Origin: Halichondria panicea | Taxonomy: Eukaryota; Porifera; Demospongiae; Suberitida; Halichondriidae | Direction of reading: 5' to 3' | DNA: 64,000 nt | Assembly: GCF_963675165.1 (NCBI RefSeq) | Contig: NC_087388.1 | Coordinates: 5,461,047-5,525,046, forward strand | In this document: piece by piece, positions 1 to 14,233 of the stretch | Layout: every line of letters begins with the position of its first letter | Position numbering within the stretch: the stretch's first letter is position 1 | The notes under the pieces: model-generated | Seen by the model: only the letters and a program-made list of their open reading frames with translations | The model's database searches: none | What the model was told of the DNA's origin: nothing | Program-made: the position numbers and the translations under genes

Positions 1-176
1 GGTGAACAAGATGCAGAACTTTGACCATCCTTGCGTCATGTCTCTAATTGGGGTGTGTCTCGATGCTGGCCACGGGATTGCCATAGTGATGCCATATATG
101 GCCAACGGGAGCCTTTTTGACTACCTCAAGAAAGAGAGGGATAATCTGGAGCTGGACGATGACTGTGAGATTGATC

Positions 177-178
<2 letters not shown>

Positions 179-208
<30 letters not shown>
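179..208 (+). repeat. (GT)15 microsatellite at a 5' splice site
   Basis: Fifteen GT units begin exactly at the donor of the relic exon 19. Homologous donors carry 10 units (20464), 7 units (49907) and 19 units (63803), so the repeat is inherited and length-variable. Confidence 0.9.
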
Positions 209-210
<2 letters not shown>

Positions 211-545
211 TTTAGCAATTTTAATTAGCACTATTATACATATGCCCCAAGGCATAACTACTTGAGTGTAGAAATTAATTTGTATCAGTACAGAACATCT
301 TTTATTAAGCTTTATCAGTATACGGAAGTTCCCGAAATTAATTTGTATCATTATTTGCATGCAAGTATAATTATTATTGTATATAGGGACAGTACAGAGT
401 GGTCATCTTTGCACAATACTTCTATGTAACGGACTGTAACTTCAGAATACATACAAATAGTATACGGTTTATTTTACTGACAGTATCCACAAATACACGG
501 ATTACCCCCTTTTTGGGGTAATGTACACGCATGCGCATACAATGT

Positions 546-591
546 ATACCATGCAGGCCGCCTTTCTCTTCGCGGCCTGGAATCGAGGCTA
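546..591. mobile_element. Remnant of short TAG...CTA hairpin element
   Basis: The right arm CGGCCTGGAATCGAGGCTA matches the termini of the Mutator-like elements at 25372 and 54271 and of the 47-bp hairpin at 63232. The left arm keeps only CAGGCCG. No target duplication is recognisable, so it is an old or truncated copy. Confidence 0.55.
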
Positions 592-787
592 ATAATTATG
601 TAGACTGTCATTATCTGTAACTCGAGACTTGTACGTTAGAAATGTCAAATTTCTTAATACCACTGCAGAATATGACTATGTCCCCACGCCCACGGAAGCC
701 TCTCATCACTATGGCAACTTTCCATTAAGTGACCCTCTAACAACTGACAACAGTGCGTATGGCCTCAGGGAAGAGATAACTACATGA

Positions 788-1375
788 CTTGGACTATTTA
801 AAATACAGCTGAACTACGATGTCTGCATTATGTAATACAATTGCATTTGAGCTTTGTTTTTTAACTAATTAGATTTAGTTAAGTATTGACTTACATTCAG
901 CTGCTGCATGATGACCACTTATATATTACTTAGTGCATGGGATAATTAGAATACTGCTACCTTTTTCTTATAGTGCCATGTACCCTAGCCAACTTTATAA
1001 TAGTTAAAAGCAATAATTATGTCTCACGGGCAGTTCACCTGAAATTTCAGATAACCTTTTTGTGAGTGCTGATTGGCTCCAAAGTTGGAATATGTAGCGA
1101 ATGGACACTCGTATTTTTTTTAGTCACACTAATTGTATACCAGGGTGTGGTCTAGTTACATTGCATGGCAAAATTATGTGCATGTACATGTACCAATGCA
1201 AAAACTTGAAGTTCAATTATCATTAAAATATTGCACTGTCAGCAATGAGTCATTATGACCTCATGGCCTAGAGTCAACCACATCTAATTACAAAACTATG
1301 TGATGATAATGACTTTCAGTGGGCTTGGTTAACCGTTTCACTTTGCTTGGCATATAATAACAGTGAAGTATCAAT
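788..1375. other. Spacer between class B relic and RTK-1
   Basis: No gene is seen. The stretch is AT-rich and homologous to the spacer upstream of RTK-5. For example, the segment around 971-990 is the uninterrupted form of the site occupied by an insertion at 52121-53046. Confidence 0.7.
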
Positions 1376-1424
1376 ACTGCTAAGTTTGTATTAAGGTTAC
1401 CCTAATTGTCCAATGCTAGAATAG
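1376..1424 (+). promoter_or_regulatory. Conserved class A 5' flank (promoter-proximal or 5' UTR)
   Basis: A block starting CTGCTAAGTTTGTATTAAGG and ending AATGCTAGAATAG directly before the ATG is shared with RTK-5 (55516-55566) and, in shortened form, with RTK-3 (27521-27555), while sequence further upstream diverges. Conservation suggests a core promoter or 5' UTR role; no TATA box is obvious. Confidence 0.5.
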
Positions 1425-4400
1425 ATGGCTATATTAGTAACTCTCCTTGCTTTGTTTCTGCTGCAAGGAGCAGCTTATTCTCAATCACCCTCCTTTGATT
1501 TCATTTCAGCTGAAAATCTCGGACTGCAAGTGGACTCCACTGGGAGAACATTCCTTGCTGCAGACAACTACTTGTATAGACTGAATGCTCAGCTAATACA
1601 AGAGGAGAGAGTTTATCTAGGAGCTAATTTTTATGTCATTAATGAAGGACTTGCCCTGAGCTCTACTGGGATGTTGGTGGTGTGTTTAGAGGATCTCTCT
1701 TGCTCTGTCTACAATGCAAGCAACCTCAGTGCTGGTCCCATTAGGAGTGTCAGTAATGCTATAGCAGGAGATTTTTACTTCGGAGCAGCTTTGTTTATGT
1801 CAGGAGACGCTTTCTACACTGGAGCAATGACTGATGAAGGACAGAGAATGGTACTGCAACAATTCGGAGAGGGGTTCAATAGATCGTCCAACAACAACAA
1901 TCCATCAGACACGCGTAATGAACTGGTTTTTGGAATTAGTTCGTTTACGCGACAATTCTATGCATATGGTGGTTTTGTGAGTGGTGGATTTTCATATTAT
2001 GTTGTCGTCGACTCTGAACCTGCTGATACACGAGCTATAAGACTGCTACGTGTTTGCAACCTGTTTAATTGTGGAGGCCGAAGTACCTGTGGAGTGACTG
2101 CTTTGTATGAACTGGGAATCAATTGTAGCTTTCAGTCGATCACTGAAGATACTCATGTGTGTGCAGTGTCATTAGTGGAGGACTTCAGTGGAATATCTGG
2201 ACCCACTGCTGTGGTAACTATTTGCTTTGGCAATACTAACTCTATTTGTGTGGTCAATATTACTGCTGTCAATGAAGCTATGGACGCTAAATATGACTCA
2301 TGTATTGTGTCACGCACTGTTGGAGAAGAAATTGGTTTAGCATGGAAAACAGGCTCTTCAGAAAGCTGCGATACTCTGCCTCAGCCTCAGGTACACATTT
2401 ATGTAGCATATACTGGTCTACATCAACAATTGATTCATTTTCCAGGATACAGGGGACAGATGTGACACACCCAGTCCAGTCGGCCTTCTCATCCCAAATG
2501 GTGGTATTGACATAATAGCACCAGTTCGTATCAATTTTGGAGTCGACCTTGTCCCTTTTACTTCAGTAGCTGTAAAGGTGGAGCAGTTTTCCTTTGTGTT
2601 TGTGGCAACGGATGATTCCAGGATACTAGGAGTAAGTGAATGCAGTTAGTGTGTAAAATAACGGCATTGTTTGTCTTCACAGTACGATGTCAGTGGTACA
2701 TCGACCCTGGACACTGATAGCTCATTCTACAATCAGCCAGTGGCCTCTGATGTATTTTATTTGGCATGGCATGAGGGACTAAACTACATCACAGCAGCCA
2801 CTGAAGACTCCGTGAGTTAATGCTTGCATGTATGTCCTACCCCATCTATCTGCCTCCCCCCTCTGAAGGTGTACCAAGTACCCATAGAGGAGTGTTCCCA
2901 GCGTATAAACTGTACCAGTTGTACCAATGACCTTAACCCGCTGTGTGGGTGGTGTGTGGTGGAGAACAAGTGCTCTCGTCAGACGCAGTGTCAGAATTCC
3001 GGTCTCTCCAGAAGATGGATACAGTACAACTGTTTTACTATCACTGTTGATCCTATGCAACTTTTCATTGACCCTGCAATTCTTGCTAATGAGGTATGCA
3101 TTAATGTGACTGTCTGAGGTTATATATATAAACTATCCTCACAGGTCACGGTGACCCTGCCTAACCCCCTTCCTGGGGAGAACATCTCCTGTCATTTGGC
3201 GGACAGTGAAGGACGTTTCCCACCCATCTTAGTACCAGCTGTTGAGGTCATCCCAGGAACAGTGTTCAGTTGTGATATTGAAGGGCTGGTACCTGACTAC
3301 CCTGGAGTGACTGCAACCATCAACCTGGGATTTCAGAGCTCTCTGTTCAATGAGCCATTTAACGTTACCAACCAAGCACTCACAATCTACAATTGCTCAG
3401 CAGGGAAAAGGTATAGGTACCTCAACCATATTCATGACCTGCTGATCACACTATGAATGTGCAGCTGTAAGGATTGCCTGGAGCCCAACAGTCCGTGTGG
3501 ATGGTGTAACCTCAACAAGCATTGCAGTGGAACAGCAACTCTGTGCAGGAATGCATGCATCTCACTTCCTACAGGTGATAGCTTGATGACCCCTGACTCT
3601 CTAATGCCTATATCCCTCTATATAGGTGTCTATATCTACACACTTCACAGACCTATGCCCCCTGTTAGATACGGCCCCCTTTGGGGGGCACACTCTACCA
3701 GTGAGGGTGGTCCAGGACTTTCTACTGACCACTAGGAACCTGATACCAACAGTAAGTCAACATGACCTCTGTACCCTGACCAATCCATGGCTTCCCTATA
3801 TATAGACGGATGGTTTCGAGTATTCGTGTATTGTGAATGGAGTTAGTCTGACAGCTCAGTATGAGAACGAGACCTCTATCCTGTGCAATGTGGGCAGTGG
3901 AGACGTAAGTGTTGACACTGTAATACTACAATACAATACATTGTATGAACAGTTTCACAATAAAAACCTTTAATTGATTGTGATTTAATTAGCGTTGTAT
4001 TCTAGTTATCACAATACCATACATGACACAGCTCAACCTGCCTACTGGTAGTGGTAGCTACTCTGTGGTTGCTATGGTGATATGGTCCGGGAATGGCGTC
4101 AACCACCCACTCAGCAGTGTCGCACAACAGACCAACAGTACGTACTGCTACACCACCATCACAGTAACTACAATTGGACTAACATTATTTTTATACAACC
4201 TCTGTCCACCATATGCCACCTCCTCTATACAGTTACGTTGTTTGATTGTCATAACTTGGGCAGTGGATGTTCAGAGTGCCTTGCATCCAGACTGGGGTCA
4301 GAGTTCACGTGTGGGTGGTGTAGCCTTAGCGACAGCTGTGAGGTGTTGCAAGAATGCACCAATGATGTTTTTGTTACTGAGGGGAGAAATTGTCCTACTC

Positions 4401-7400
4401 CTTTCATCACCTTAATCTCTCCAGAATCTGGTAATTATTATATATATACTGACTGCATGCCATGATACTTCCTACATCCTCAGGACCAGTTGATGGTGGT
4501 ACAGCAATTACTGTGATGGGCACTGACCTCGGAGTGACCTTTGCTGACGTTCTGAACGCCACCCTTACATTAGGAGGTGTGGCCTGTACTATCATCAACA
4601 CTGACTATATACCAGGGAGGCAGTTTGTGTGTGTGACCAACAACTTTGGAAGTACAGGCTCCAATGTGTTCACTATGGTCCTGTATGGCAATATAGACGT
4701 CAATGTAAACGCCAATCCCTTCATTGCGTTGAATCCTGTTGTCAGTAGTGTGAAACCGACCTTTGGACCCGTGGCCGGGGGTACCACACTGACTGTGAGG
4801 GGTACTGCACTAAGAGTGGGTAACCATGAGAACACTAGAGTCACTCTGGTCAGTGGAGGGTCAATCTACACCTGCAACGTATTGTAAGTGGCAGTATATG
4901 TTTGGAAAATGTTGAAAACTTTCCTTGCAGAGTTGTTTTTTCTCAAGAGATTGAATGCATCACTACAGCAGCAAATTTCACCTCCGCTGCAGAGGTGGTG
5001 GTTACTATTGATGCAGCTAGACTGGACTTCGGAGTGTTCTTCACTTACAGTAACAACCCCAATGTAACTGCTGTGCGTCCTAGCAACACTATTCCCAGTG
5101 GAGGCATCACACTGACCTTTACTGGAGTGTACTTGGACGTGGTACAACAGCCTGTGTTGGAGATCTACCAGCCGATGGGGGCTCTTCTGGTAAGCCAGCA
5201 ACTATAATTATGTCTGGATGTTTTCCTCACAATAATTATAATACAGTACATGATGCACTGTCCCTCCCCTACAGAAGAGCAACTGCAGTGTTGTGGACAA
5301 TACCACCATCACATGCTTGACTCCTAGTTTGATAAAAACCTCACTGACCCCATTGGACTATGCCCTACTGTTTGATGATGTCCCACCTATCACACAAGCA
5401 CGTTTTCCCATCAGCGTCCAATCAGATCCCTCCAATTTCCGGCTGGAGGGTTCTCAAAAGGTTCCTAATGGCACAGAGACCCTCATACGCATTGTGGTAT
5501 GTCCTACATAGCTAATATACTGACCCTATATATACGTGTGTGTATCCAGGGTGATAATCTCGACTCAGTGGAGACCAGTGAGATAGGAGTGACTGTGGGA
5601 GGGGAGGAGTGTGTCAAGACACCTAGTAGCGTAAGAGGGAGTGAATTCATTTGTACTGCCCCCTTGGAGCCGCCAGGAGGGGAAAACCCAGCCAACATAA
5701 ATGTGTGTATGACTATAGTTATACGTAACTGTGTCACTGTTCACTTCAGGTAACCGTTGGAAGCAACATCGCTCAAAAATTGGACCGGCAACTGACTTAT
5801 ACATTTCCTGAGGCAACGGTTCTCGGGCCAACCGTTCCTCTGGAGATCATCATTCCAGTTATTGTTATCATATTTATAATTGTCGTGTGTGTACTGACGA
5901 TTGCTATTGTCTGCTTGTATCTGAATTCGAGGAGAAAGTCAGTACCAATTTTTATGCATCAGCATGAGCAAAGGATAGAGCTCACGGCTACTGGGTAAGT
6001 AATGATATATACTGTTCAATTTGCAAATTAATTTGTTACAGGAAAACTCACGAGGTAGTTGATGGTAATACTGCACTCGTTAGTAAGTTTTCTTTTCTAC
6101 ACACACATGTATAGTCCCTGTTACATGCAACATATTATATTCAGAATCAGAACTTGTTGAGATTGCTGAGTCCATCCCAGACTCATTCAAAATAGCTGCC
6201 TCAAAATTGAAGCTCTCCAGTACTGCGATTGGACAAGGTAAACAAAGATGTGCATTTCACTTTATTTATGGGATGTCATTATATGTACAGGTGAATTTGG
6301 CGTTGTGTACAAGGGCGTCCTGACAAACTGGAACAAAGTGCCTATGCAGGGGGTGGCCGTGAAGACATTAAAAGGTTTTTAATTTAACAGCATAATTTCA
6401 TGAACCGTATAGTGGGTAGTTTTCTCGGGGTGGGGGGGAGGCAGTAGTTTTCGTGGCGAATATTTCAACTATTAATAAAGCTACCTGACTACCTTTACCT
6501 GTGTGCAAGCAGCAACCACGAAATACACCAACTGACTAATTAAATATTTTGTTTTGCTGCCCCCTATACAGAGATCACCCGACAATGATAATACACTACA
6601 CACATCATCTAGCAATATTCATATCTTGTGCATTTATCAACAGCAACCTGCCTAGGGCGTACAAGGCGGGGTTATAATTGCTCTAGCATGGAAAAGTTGT
6701 GAGATGAATATTAATACACAATGAAACCTTTTGAACACAGAAACTATAAACTCACGATTATTTCGCGATCATTCCCTCTATAGACATGTTAACCTAAATT
6801 CCGGTCTGCAGTCATTTTCTGTGCCCTAGAGATTATAGCACACAACATTTCATTTCATTTCTGATGAGTTAGTTCTTCATTATTTATGCAGGTCTGTTCT
6901 CGTTGTCGGATGTTCAGAGCATGGTGTGTGAGGTGAACAAGATGCAGGACTTTGACCATCCTCACATCATGTCCCTAATTGGAGTTTGTCTCGATGCTGG
7001 CCCCGGTGTTGCCATAGTGATGCCATATATGGCCAATGGCAGCCTTATTAGATATCTCAAGAAAGAGAGGAGCAGCCTTGAGTTGGACGATGACTGTGAC
7101 ATAGATCAGGTGTGTGTGGTGTAGCGTATACGAGTAGTAAATAGCTCAGTATCTATGACGACTACCTTTTGGTTTAGAGCATTGTGGTATTAGTGTAAGC
7201 ATTGTGTGGGTGTCTCAACAGAGAGGTGGGTGGGGCTGATTACTGTGATCCATGTGTATAGAGAGATGCATTCCCGGTCAAAATAATATATTTCTTTCCT
7301 TGACTGCTTAACCAGCGTATAAGATCATCATTCTTTTGGCCTTGACCATATTTAATAAGATCCATGCCACAACAGCTTTATATTTATTTCACTATGATTA

Positions 7401-8997
7401 TAGCTATATATATATGCATGCATGCAAACAAAGTGACAAAATGTACATAACTGATAGTTGTAAAACTGATGCTGAAGACTAACAGTGATGGCAGGGAAAG
7501 AATGATATTAATCCATAGCTAGATCTAGTTATAAACTTAATTGTGTCAGTGTGACTGTTGTGGGGATAATACTGCATGAGTATATATATAGGTGCTTTTT
7601 CAGAGCTTGGTAAAAAATCAGAGCACCAATTAACAATTTATGAAGAAGTGGTTGCCATTGGTACAGATTCTGGAAGTGAGGAAACTGCTACTAAAGATGT
7701 GTCGTCAGATAACACTGGGAATGGCCTACTTGGCTGAACAGAAGTTTGTCCATCGAGATCTTGCAGCCAGAAACTGCATGTGAGTGAACTATTTACAGTG
7801 TACACAATACTATAGACTAAAATATAAGAATTATGCATGCAAAGTTCAAGCCCCACGTTATACTATAGTTGGAGCTTGCATGCGACATATATAATTGGTA
7901 TATATGCATCGATATTGTAAATATCACGAACACACTGGTTAGCATGTTACATGATTGTTTCCGTGAGGCTTCATCTTGTACATTCCTATAGGCTGGACTC
8001 GGGAGGGGGTATCAGGGTGGGGGACTTTGGTCTGGCTGAGGACGTCTATGCTAGCGGCTACTTCAGACAGAACGACCGAGCCAATGTGAAGCTGCCCTAC
8101 AAATGGATGGCCTTGGAGAGTCTCAACGATGCCATCTTCACAGAGAAAACTGATGTGGTGAGTCAGTGCATGATCACAAGCTCTATAACTAATAGGAATG
8201 CACACTGTTTAATCCCGACCCCTACATTGCTTCTAAAATACATTTTCCTTTCATTTATTTTGCTAGTGGCAATAATTATTGTTACTTGTCGTCCATGTGC
8301 TCAGTGGTCATACGGTGTGACTGTGTGGGAGGTCTTCAATGGAGGACGGACCCCCTACCCTGCTGTGGACCCACACTCCCTCATCAAGCTGCTGGGAAAG
8401 GGGCAAAGACTAGAGAGACCTCTCAACGCAGCCTGTTCCACCGAAATGTGAGTGTACACTCTCTGAGTTGATTATCATAGCAGTTGCATTGAGGTAGCTG
8501 TTGTGTTGGGTAGACTGAGATTTGGAATTACCATTTTGTTCCAACTGACTGTACATCCCTCTACACTCACTCAGTTCTGAAGTGATGCGTCAGTGTTGGA
8601 GGGAGGACCCAGAGGAGAGACCAACCTTCTCACAACTGTCGTCCATTGTGGACAAGTTACTGACATCCATTGCTGGCTACACTGAGCTCGGTATGGTGCT
8701 ACTGAACACAGTTCAAGAGGTGGAGCAGCTCAGTAAGTGTATAATTATATAGACATAATTAAGAGTGTACCTTAGTATGCTACTATAAATAGCAGCTCTT
8801 AATGCCCATATATGAATACTTATATACACTTATAGTGTATGCTAAGACATACTTATTCATTCCATGCTCTTACTGCAGAATGTGACAATGTACCTTCACC
8901 TACTGAAGACGCTAATCGCTATGTAGATGGTCCACTAGGTCACCCTCTAGCATTCAAAAACAGAATGTACGAAGGATTTACTTCAACAGACGATTAA
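1425..8997 (+). CDS. RTK-1: class A sema/PSI/IPT receptor tyrosine kinase, frameshifted
   Basis: Twenty-four exons: 1425-2390, 2446-2631, 2683-2811, 2869-3093, 3145-3410, 3465-3574, 3626-3751, 3806-3904, 4032-4137, 4233-4430, 4484-4883, 4931-5189, 5275-5496, 5550-5702, 5750-5994, 6042-6082, 6145-6237, 6291-6374, 6892-7109, 7667-7779, 7992-8157, 8305-8447, 8575-8732, 8879-8997. Order: signal peptide ([20 protein letters not shown]), sema-like domain, PSI (exon 4), IPT-like (exon 5), PSI (exon 6), IPT, PSI (exon 10), IPTs (exons 11-14), TM (exon 15), kinase (exons 17-23) with [23 protein letters not shown] and [10 protein letters not shown]. Exon 6 is 110 bp instead of 106: GCAT is duplicated at 3551-3558. 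The shifted frame meets TAG at 3733 in exon 7, so the predicted product is a secreted sema-PSI-IPT-PSI fragment. All other exons keep frame, so the lesion may be recent, allelic or an assembly error. Confidence 0.85.
3551..3558 (+). other. GCATGCAT 4-bp duplication causing frameshift in RTK-1 exon 6
   Basis: RTK-4 reads GAATGCATCTCAC at the homologous place and RTK-1 reads GAATGCATGCATCTCAC. RTK-2, RTK-3 and RTK-5 also lack the extra four bases. Confidence 0.85.
6402..6475. repeat. Partial CCGTATAG-type MITE in RTK-1 intron 18
   Basis: ACCGTATAGTGGGTAGTTTT resembles the terminus of the intact element at 37613-37816 and is followed by GTTTTCGTGG-like sequence. The opposite end was not found. 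The homologous introns of RTK-3 and RTK-5 lack it. Confidence 0.45.
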
Positions 8998-9835
8998 CTA
9001 ATTATAGCCTTTAGCTAGTGAGTTGTCTCTGTATATAATTATAGCCTGTATAAAAACGTACAATTCCAGCTGCTTTAATCTTTGGCACAACCGTGCATGC
9101 ATGGTATGTTCAGTTTACTTTATTCTTTATTAGTATCATGCATGTATACACATGGTCACCGTAGCCTATTATTGTTTTACACAATAAAGTCACATGCAAT
9201 GTTTCCCGTCTTAATAATTTTGTCCTCAATTAACTATTTTCACATGCAGTGCCTATAATATTATATAGGCAGTCTTTTTACAATTTGAACAAAAAATATT
9301 CCGGAATATTGGTTTGGCACAGACCTAGCAATGGGCAAGGGAATATATTGATGTGTTTACTGATAATTATTGATAGTAGCATGATGCATAAGTGACATTC
9401 CAAGGATTGTTATGACAGTACACATCACATGCAGCCAGTCATAATAATGAATACTTTGTATTTATGTACTGACAATTCGGTGTACAGCTTACGTTTTCTG
9501 CTGCATGGGGTCGGCTGCTCTGGTCGTCATGGTAACCTGGACGCATTAGGCACCCACTGAGCAACATATTGAAACAAATTTCAGGTATCATTTCTTTCTG
9601 TCAACAATCATTATCTGCATGGATAGATGCTTCTAGACAATCTAGACAATCCTTTACAGTGATTTTTATTGATAGCCATGATTTGACCAGTGGCAGCAGG
9701 GTATATATGATTAGTGTGTGTGTGTGTGTGCATGGACACACAAATATGAGCTGTTTGAGCAAACTAGACGCTTTTATCAGTTTTTCACGAATTGCTTTAA
9801 CTGCTAATGAGACAGTAGTTGAAAAATAATAGTTA
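8998..9835 (+). other. Class A 3' flank of RTK-1
   Basis: No gene. It is homologous to 36217-37010 and 62912-63560. It holds the conserved AATAAA at 9183-9188 and the empty target site GCACAGACC (9317-9325) that is filled by a hairpin element at 63232. Homology to the RTK-3 flank stops near GACAGTAGT (about 9820), where ITPR intron sequence begins. Confidence 0.75.
9183..9188 (+). terminator. Polyadenylation signal of RTK-1
   Basis: AATAAA about 190 bp after the stop codon, within a block (ACACAATAAAGTCACATG) conserved after RTK-3 and RTK-5. Confidence 0.6.
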
Positions 9836-12583
<2,748 letters not shown>

Positions 12584-13181
12584 TACTTATTCTTCTTATT
12601 TGTCCAATTTGATTTTGTCATCGTATAATTATTGTGATGAACTTGTAGATTAACAACTGCATGCTTTGTTTCATTACACGAATATGATCATCATATTATA
12701 ATTAATTGTTTCTCCACTAGGAATTCATAATAATTATAATTATGCATTAGTATATTTTTACTATGTCTTGTACAATCTATATTGTAACAATGTTGTCTAT
12801 CAATTACTGTCATTTTAATTTAATTTGTTGCCTTTTGGATCTGTGAAAATCAATGCAGTGCAGTGTCAATTAGCATATTGCACTGTGGTCAGTTCTGTAC
12901 CGTTTAGAGCTAAATTTTTGAGGAGCTTGTTTTCGTGGGTTAGCAATCCTACACGAAAATTAATTCCACCACAAACAATTATGCAAAAATGAAGTCTTAA
13001 AGGCGTGGCCTGGGGATGCTATCCATTCCACTTGCGCTATAGATAATATCAAGAGTTCATTAGGAAGAGTACGCAACTCCACTTAAACCATAGTAGGAGT
13101 TTCTTCAGGCCTACGTCACAACCACATGCTGTTGTATAAACTGTGAAATCAAATTTGCAATGAATAACAGAGTGATGATTA

Positions 13182-13313
13182 CACTGTAAAAAAATGGTGT
13201 GTGGTTTTGACGCAAGTGCGTGACTATTGTGGCAATTATCAGGAAAAAACGCAAGAAAAAACGCACGTTTGCCACAATAGCCACGCACTCAGGTCAAAAC
13301 CACTTTTACAGTG
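13182..13313. mobile_element. MITE with CACTGTAAAA termini
   Basis: Termini CACTGTAAAA and TTTTACAGTG are inverted, with inner arms GTGGTTTTGAC and GTCAAAACCAC, and TA lies on both sides (13180-13181 and 13314-13315). It is non-coding and non-autonomous. The superfamily is uncertain; the TA flanks favour a Tc1/mariner-like relative. Confidence 0.65.
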
Positions 13314-13343
13314 TATCACTAATATTATTCATTTACAACTGCG

Positions 13344-13397
13344 GTAGGAAAGGCAATGAATAACAACGTTACTAACTTTATTCATTGCCTTTCCTAC
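13344..13397. repeat. 20-bp perfect inverted repeat
   Basis: GTAGGAAAGGCAATGAATAA at 13344-13363 recurs inverted at 13378-13397 around a 14-bp loop. It may be a tiny hairpin element; no target duplication is clear. Confidence 0.6.
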
Positions 13398-13544
13398 TTG
13401 CACTAGATTATTATTTGTTCCAATCTTGCACATAATAAGAACAATAATTATTATCTTTATTATCATTGAACACACCAGGAATAGGTGTACATATTATATT
13501 ACATGTATAGTAATAGTATAGTACTAGCTATAGTGCAAGAATAG

Positions 13545-14118
13545 TAACCTCGATCCCAGGCCGAGTTTTCGCTTTTATAATGATAGGCAAACATGCTCCC
13601 ATCCCTCTACTAGACTCACAAGCCGTCACTGTTGCACGCGACAGTGACGGCTTGCGAGTCTATCCCTCTACCGCTGTAGCTGCGATAGGCCAGTGGGTGC
13701 GGCCTTGTCTTGTGATGACTTTTGTCAGTAATTTTCCAGAGGAGGTACGACATCTGTGTGTCAAAGGAAACGTTTTAGACACACATTCCTTAGATCAAAG
13801 TTCGGAATGTGTGTGTTAAAGACACAGAACCATAGCAATCTATCTTGACGCAGAGGAGGCGCGAAGCACTTAACCTTTGCTACTTAGGTCTCTAGTTGCC
13901 GTTGTGTTAAACTTTGACTCTGCTTTGATGCATCAGTAAATTACATAATTTGCACGTGACATCAATATTAGTATTCCTGATTTACACAAGCTATAGCCCA
14001 GAGTCACCAGTCCCTTTTCTCCCGCCCCCGTCCAATCAGAGAAAAGGGAGTGGCTTGCGAGTCTAGCAGGTACCAGGCCGCCGTAAGCTTATTTTTAATC
14101 GGCCTGAATTCGAGGCTA
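13545..14118. repeat. Composite decayed Mutator-like element
   Basis: The left end (ACCTCGATCCCAGGCCGAG from about 13547) matches the TIR of the elements at 25372 and 54271, and the right end (CGGCCTGAATTCGAGGCTA to 14118) matches the shorter variants. The interior differs from those elements and carries a nested 52-bp hairpin (13611-13662). No outer target duplication is found. Confidence 0.55.
13611..13662. mobile_element. 52-bp hairpin element with 9-bp target duplication
   Basis: TAGACTCACAAGCCGTCACT and its near-perfect inverse form a hairpin ending CTTGCGAGTCTA. TCCCTCTAC flanks it on both sides (13602-13610 and 13663-13671). It is the same family as the 67-bp copy at 37945-38011. Confidence 0.85.
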
Positions 14119-14209
14119 CCTCTGGGCTTGCAATCGACGATCGAGCCACGCCCAACTAATACATATACACATATAATTATATAATTATATCTAGATCTAA
14201 GTAGACTAC

Positions 14210-14224
14210 TTCATTAATATTCAA
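14210..14224 (+). promoter_or_regulatory. Conserved class B 5' motif
   Basis: TTCATTAATATTCAA lies just upstream of the RTK-2 ATG and is repeated before RTK-4 (43172-43186), where the rest of the flank differs. It may be promoter or 5' UTR. Confidence 0.4.
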
Positions 14225-14233
14225 TTAAGAAAA

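Larger units (their letters stand above)
1..787 (+). pseudogene. Truncated class B RTK relic (kinase exon 19 plus terminal exon 24)
   Basis: Two exons of a class B receptor tyrosine kinase remain. Bases 1-178 are the 3' part of the kinase N-lobe exon (exon 19 of the full genes), with the alpha-C glutamate region, the hinge motif MPYMANGSL and an end in DDDCEIDQ before a GT donor. Bases 669-787 are the terminal exon, after a CTGCAG acceptor, reading YDYVPTPTE and ending TGA at 785-787. The four exons normally between them (catalytic loop HRD, DFG, activation loop, C-lobe) are absent: only about 490 bp separate the two pieces, against about 3.2 kb in RTK-2. The same exon 19 arrangement recurs at 63585-63802, so this is a recurrent deletion form. 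A functional kinase cannot be encoded here. What lies upstream is outside the window. Confidence 0.85.
12584..13544. other. Spacer between ITPR-psi1 and RTK-2
   Basis: No gene is seen. The first about 450 bp are homologous to the sequence after ITPR-psi2 (42790 onward). The rest holds a 132-bp MITE and a short inverted repeat. Confidence 0.65.

Noticed and set aside
2779-3060. Minus-strand open frames opposite RTK exons (also at 15636-16010, 45470-45754 and similar)
   Set aside because: They recur opposite the PSI and IPT exons of every copy because the plus-strand codons lack certain triplets; the plus strand has the conserved domains and splice sites.
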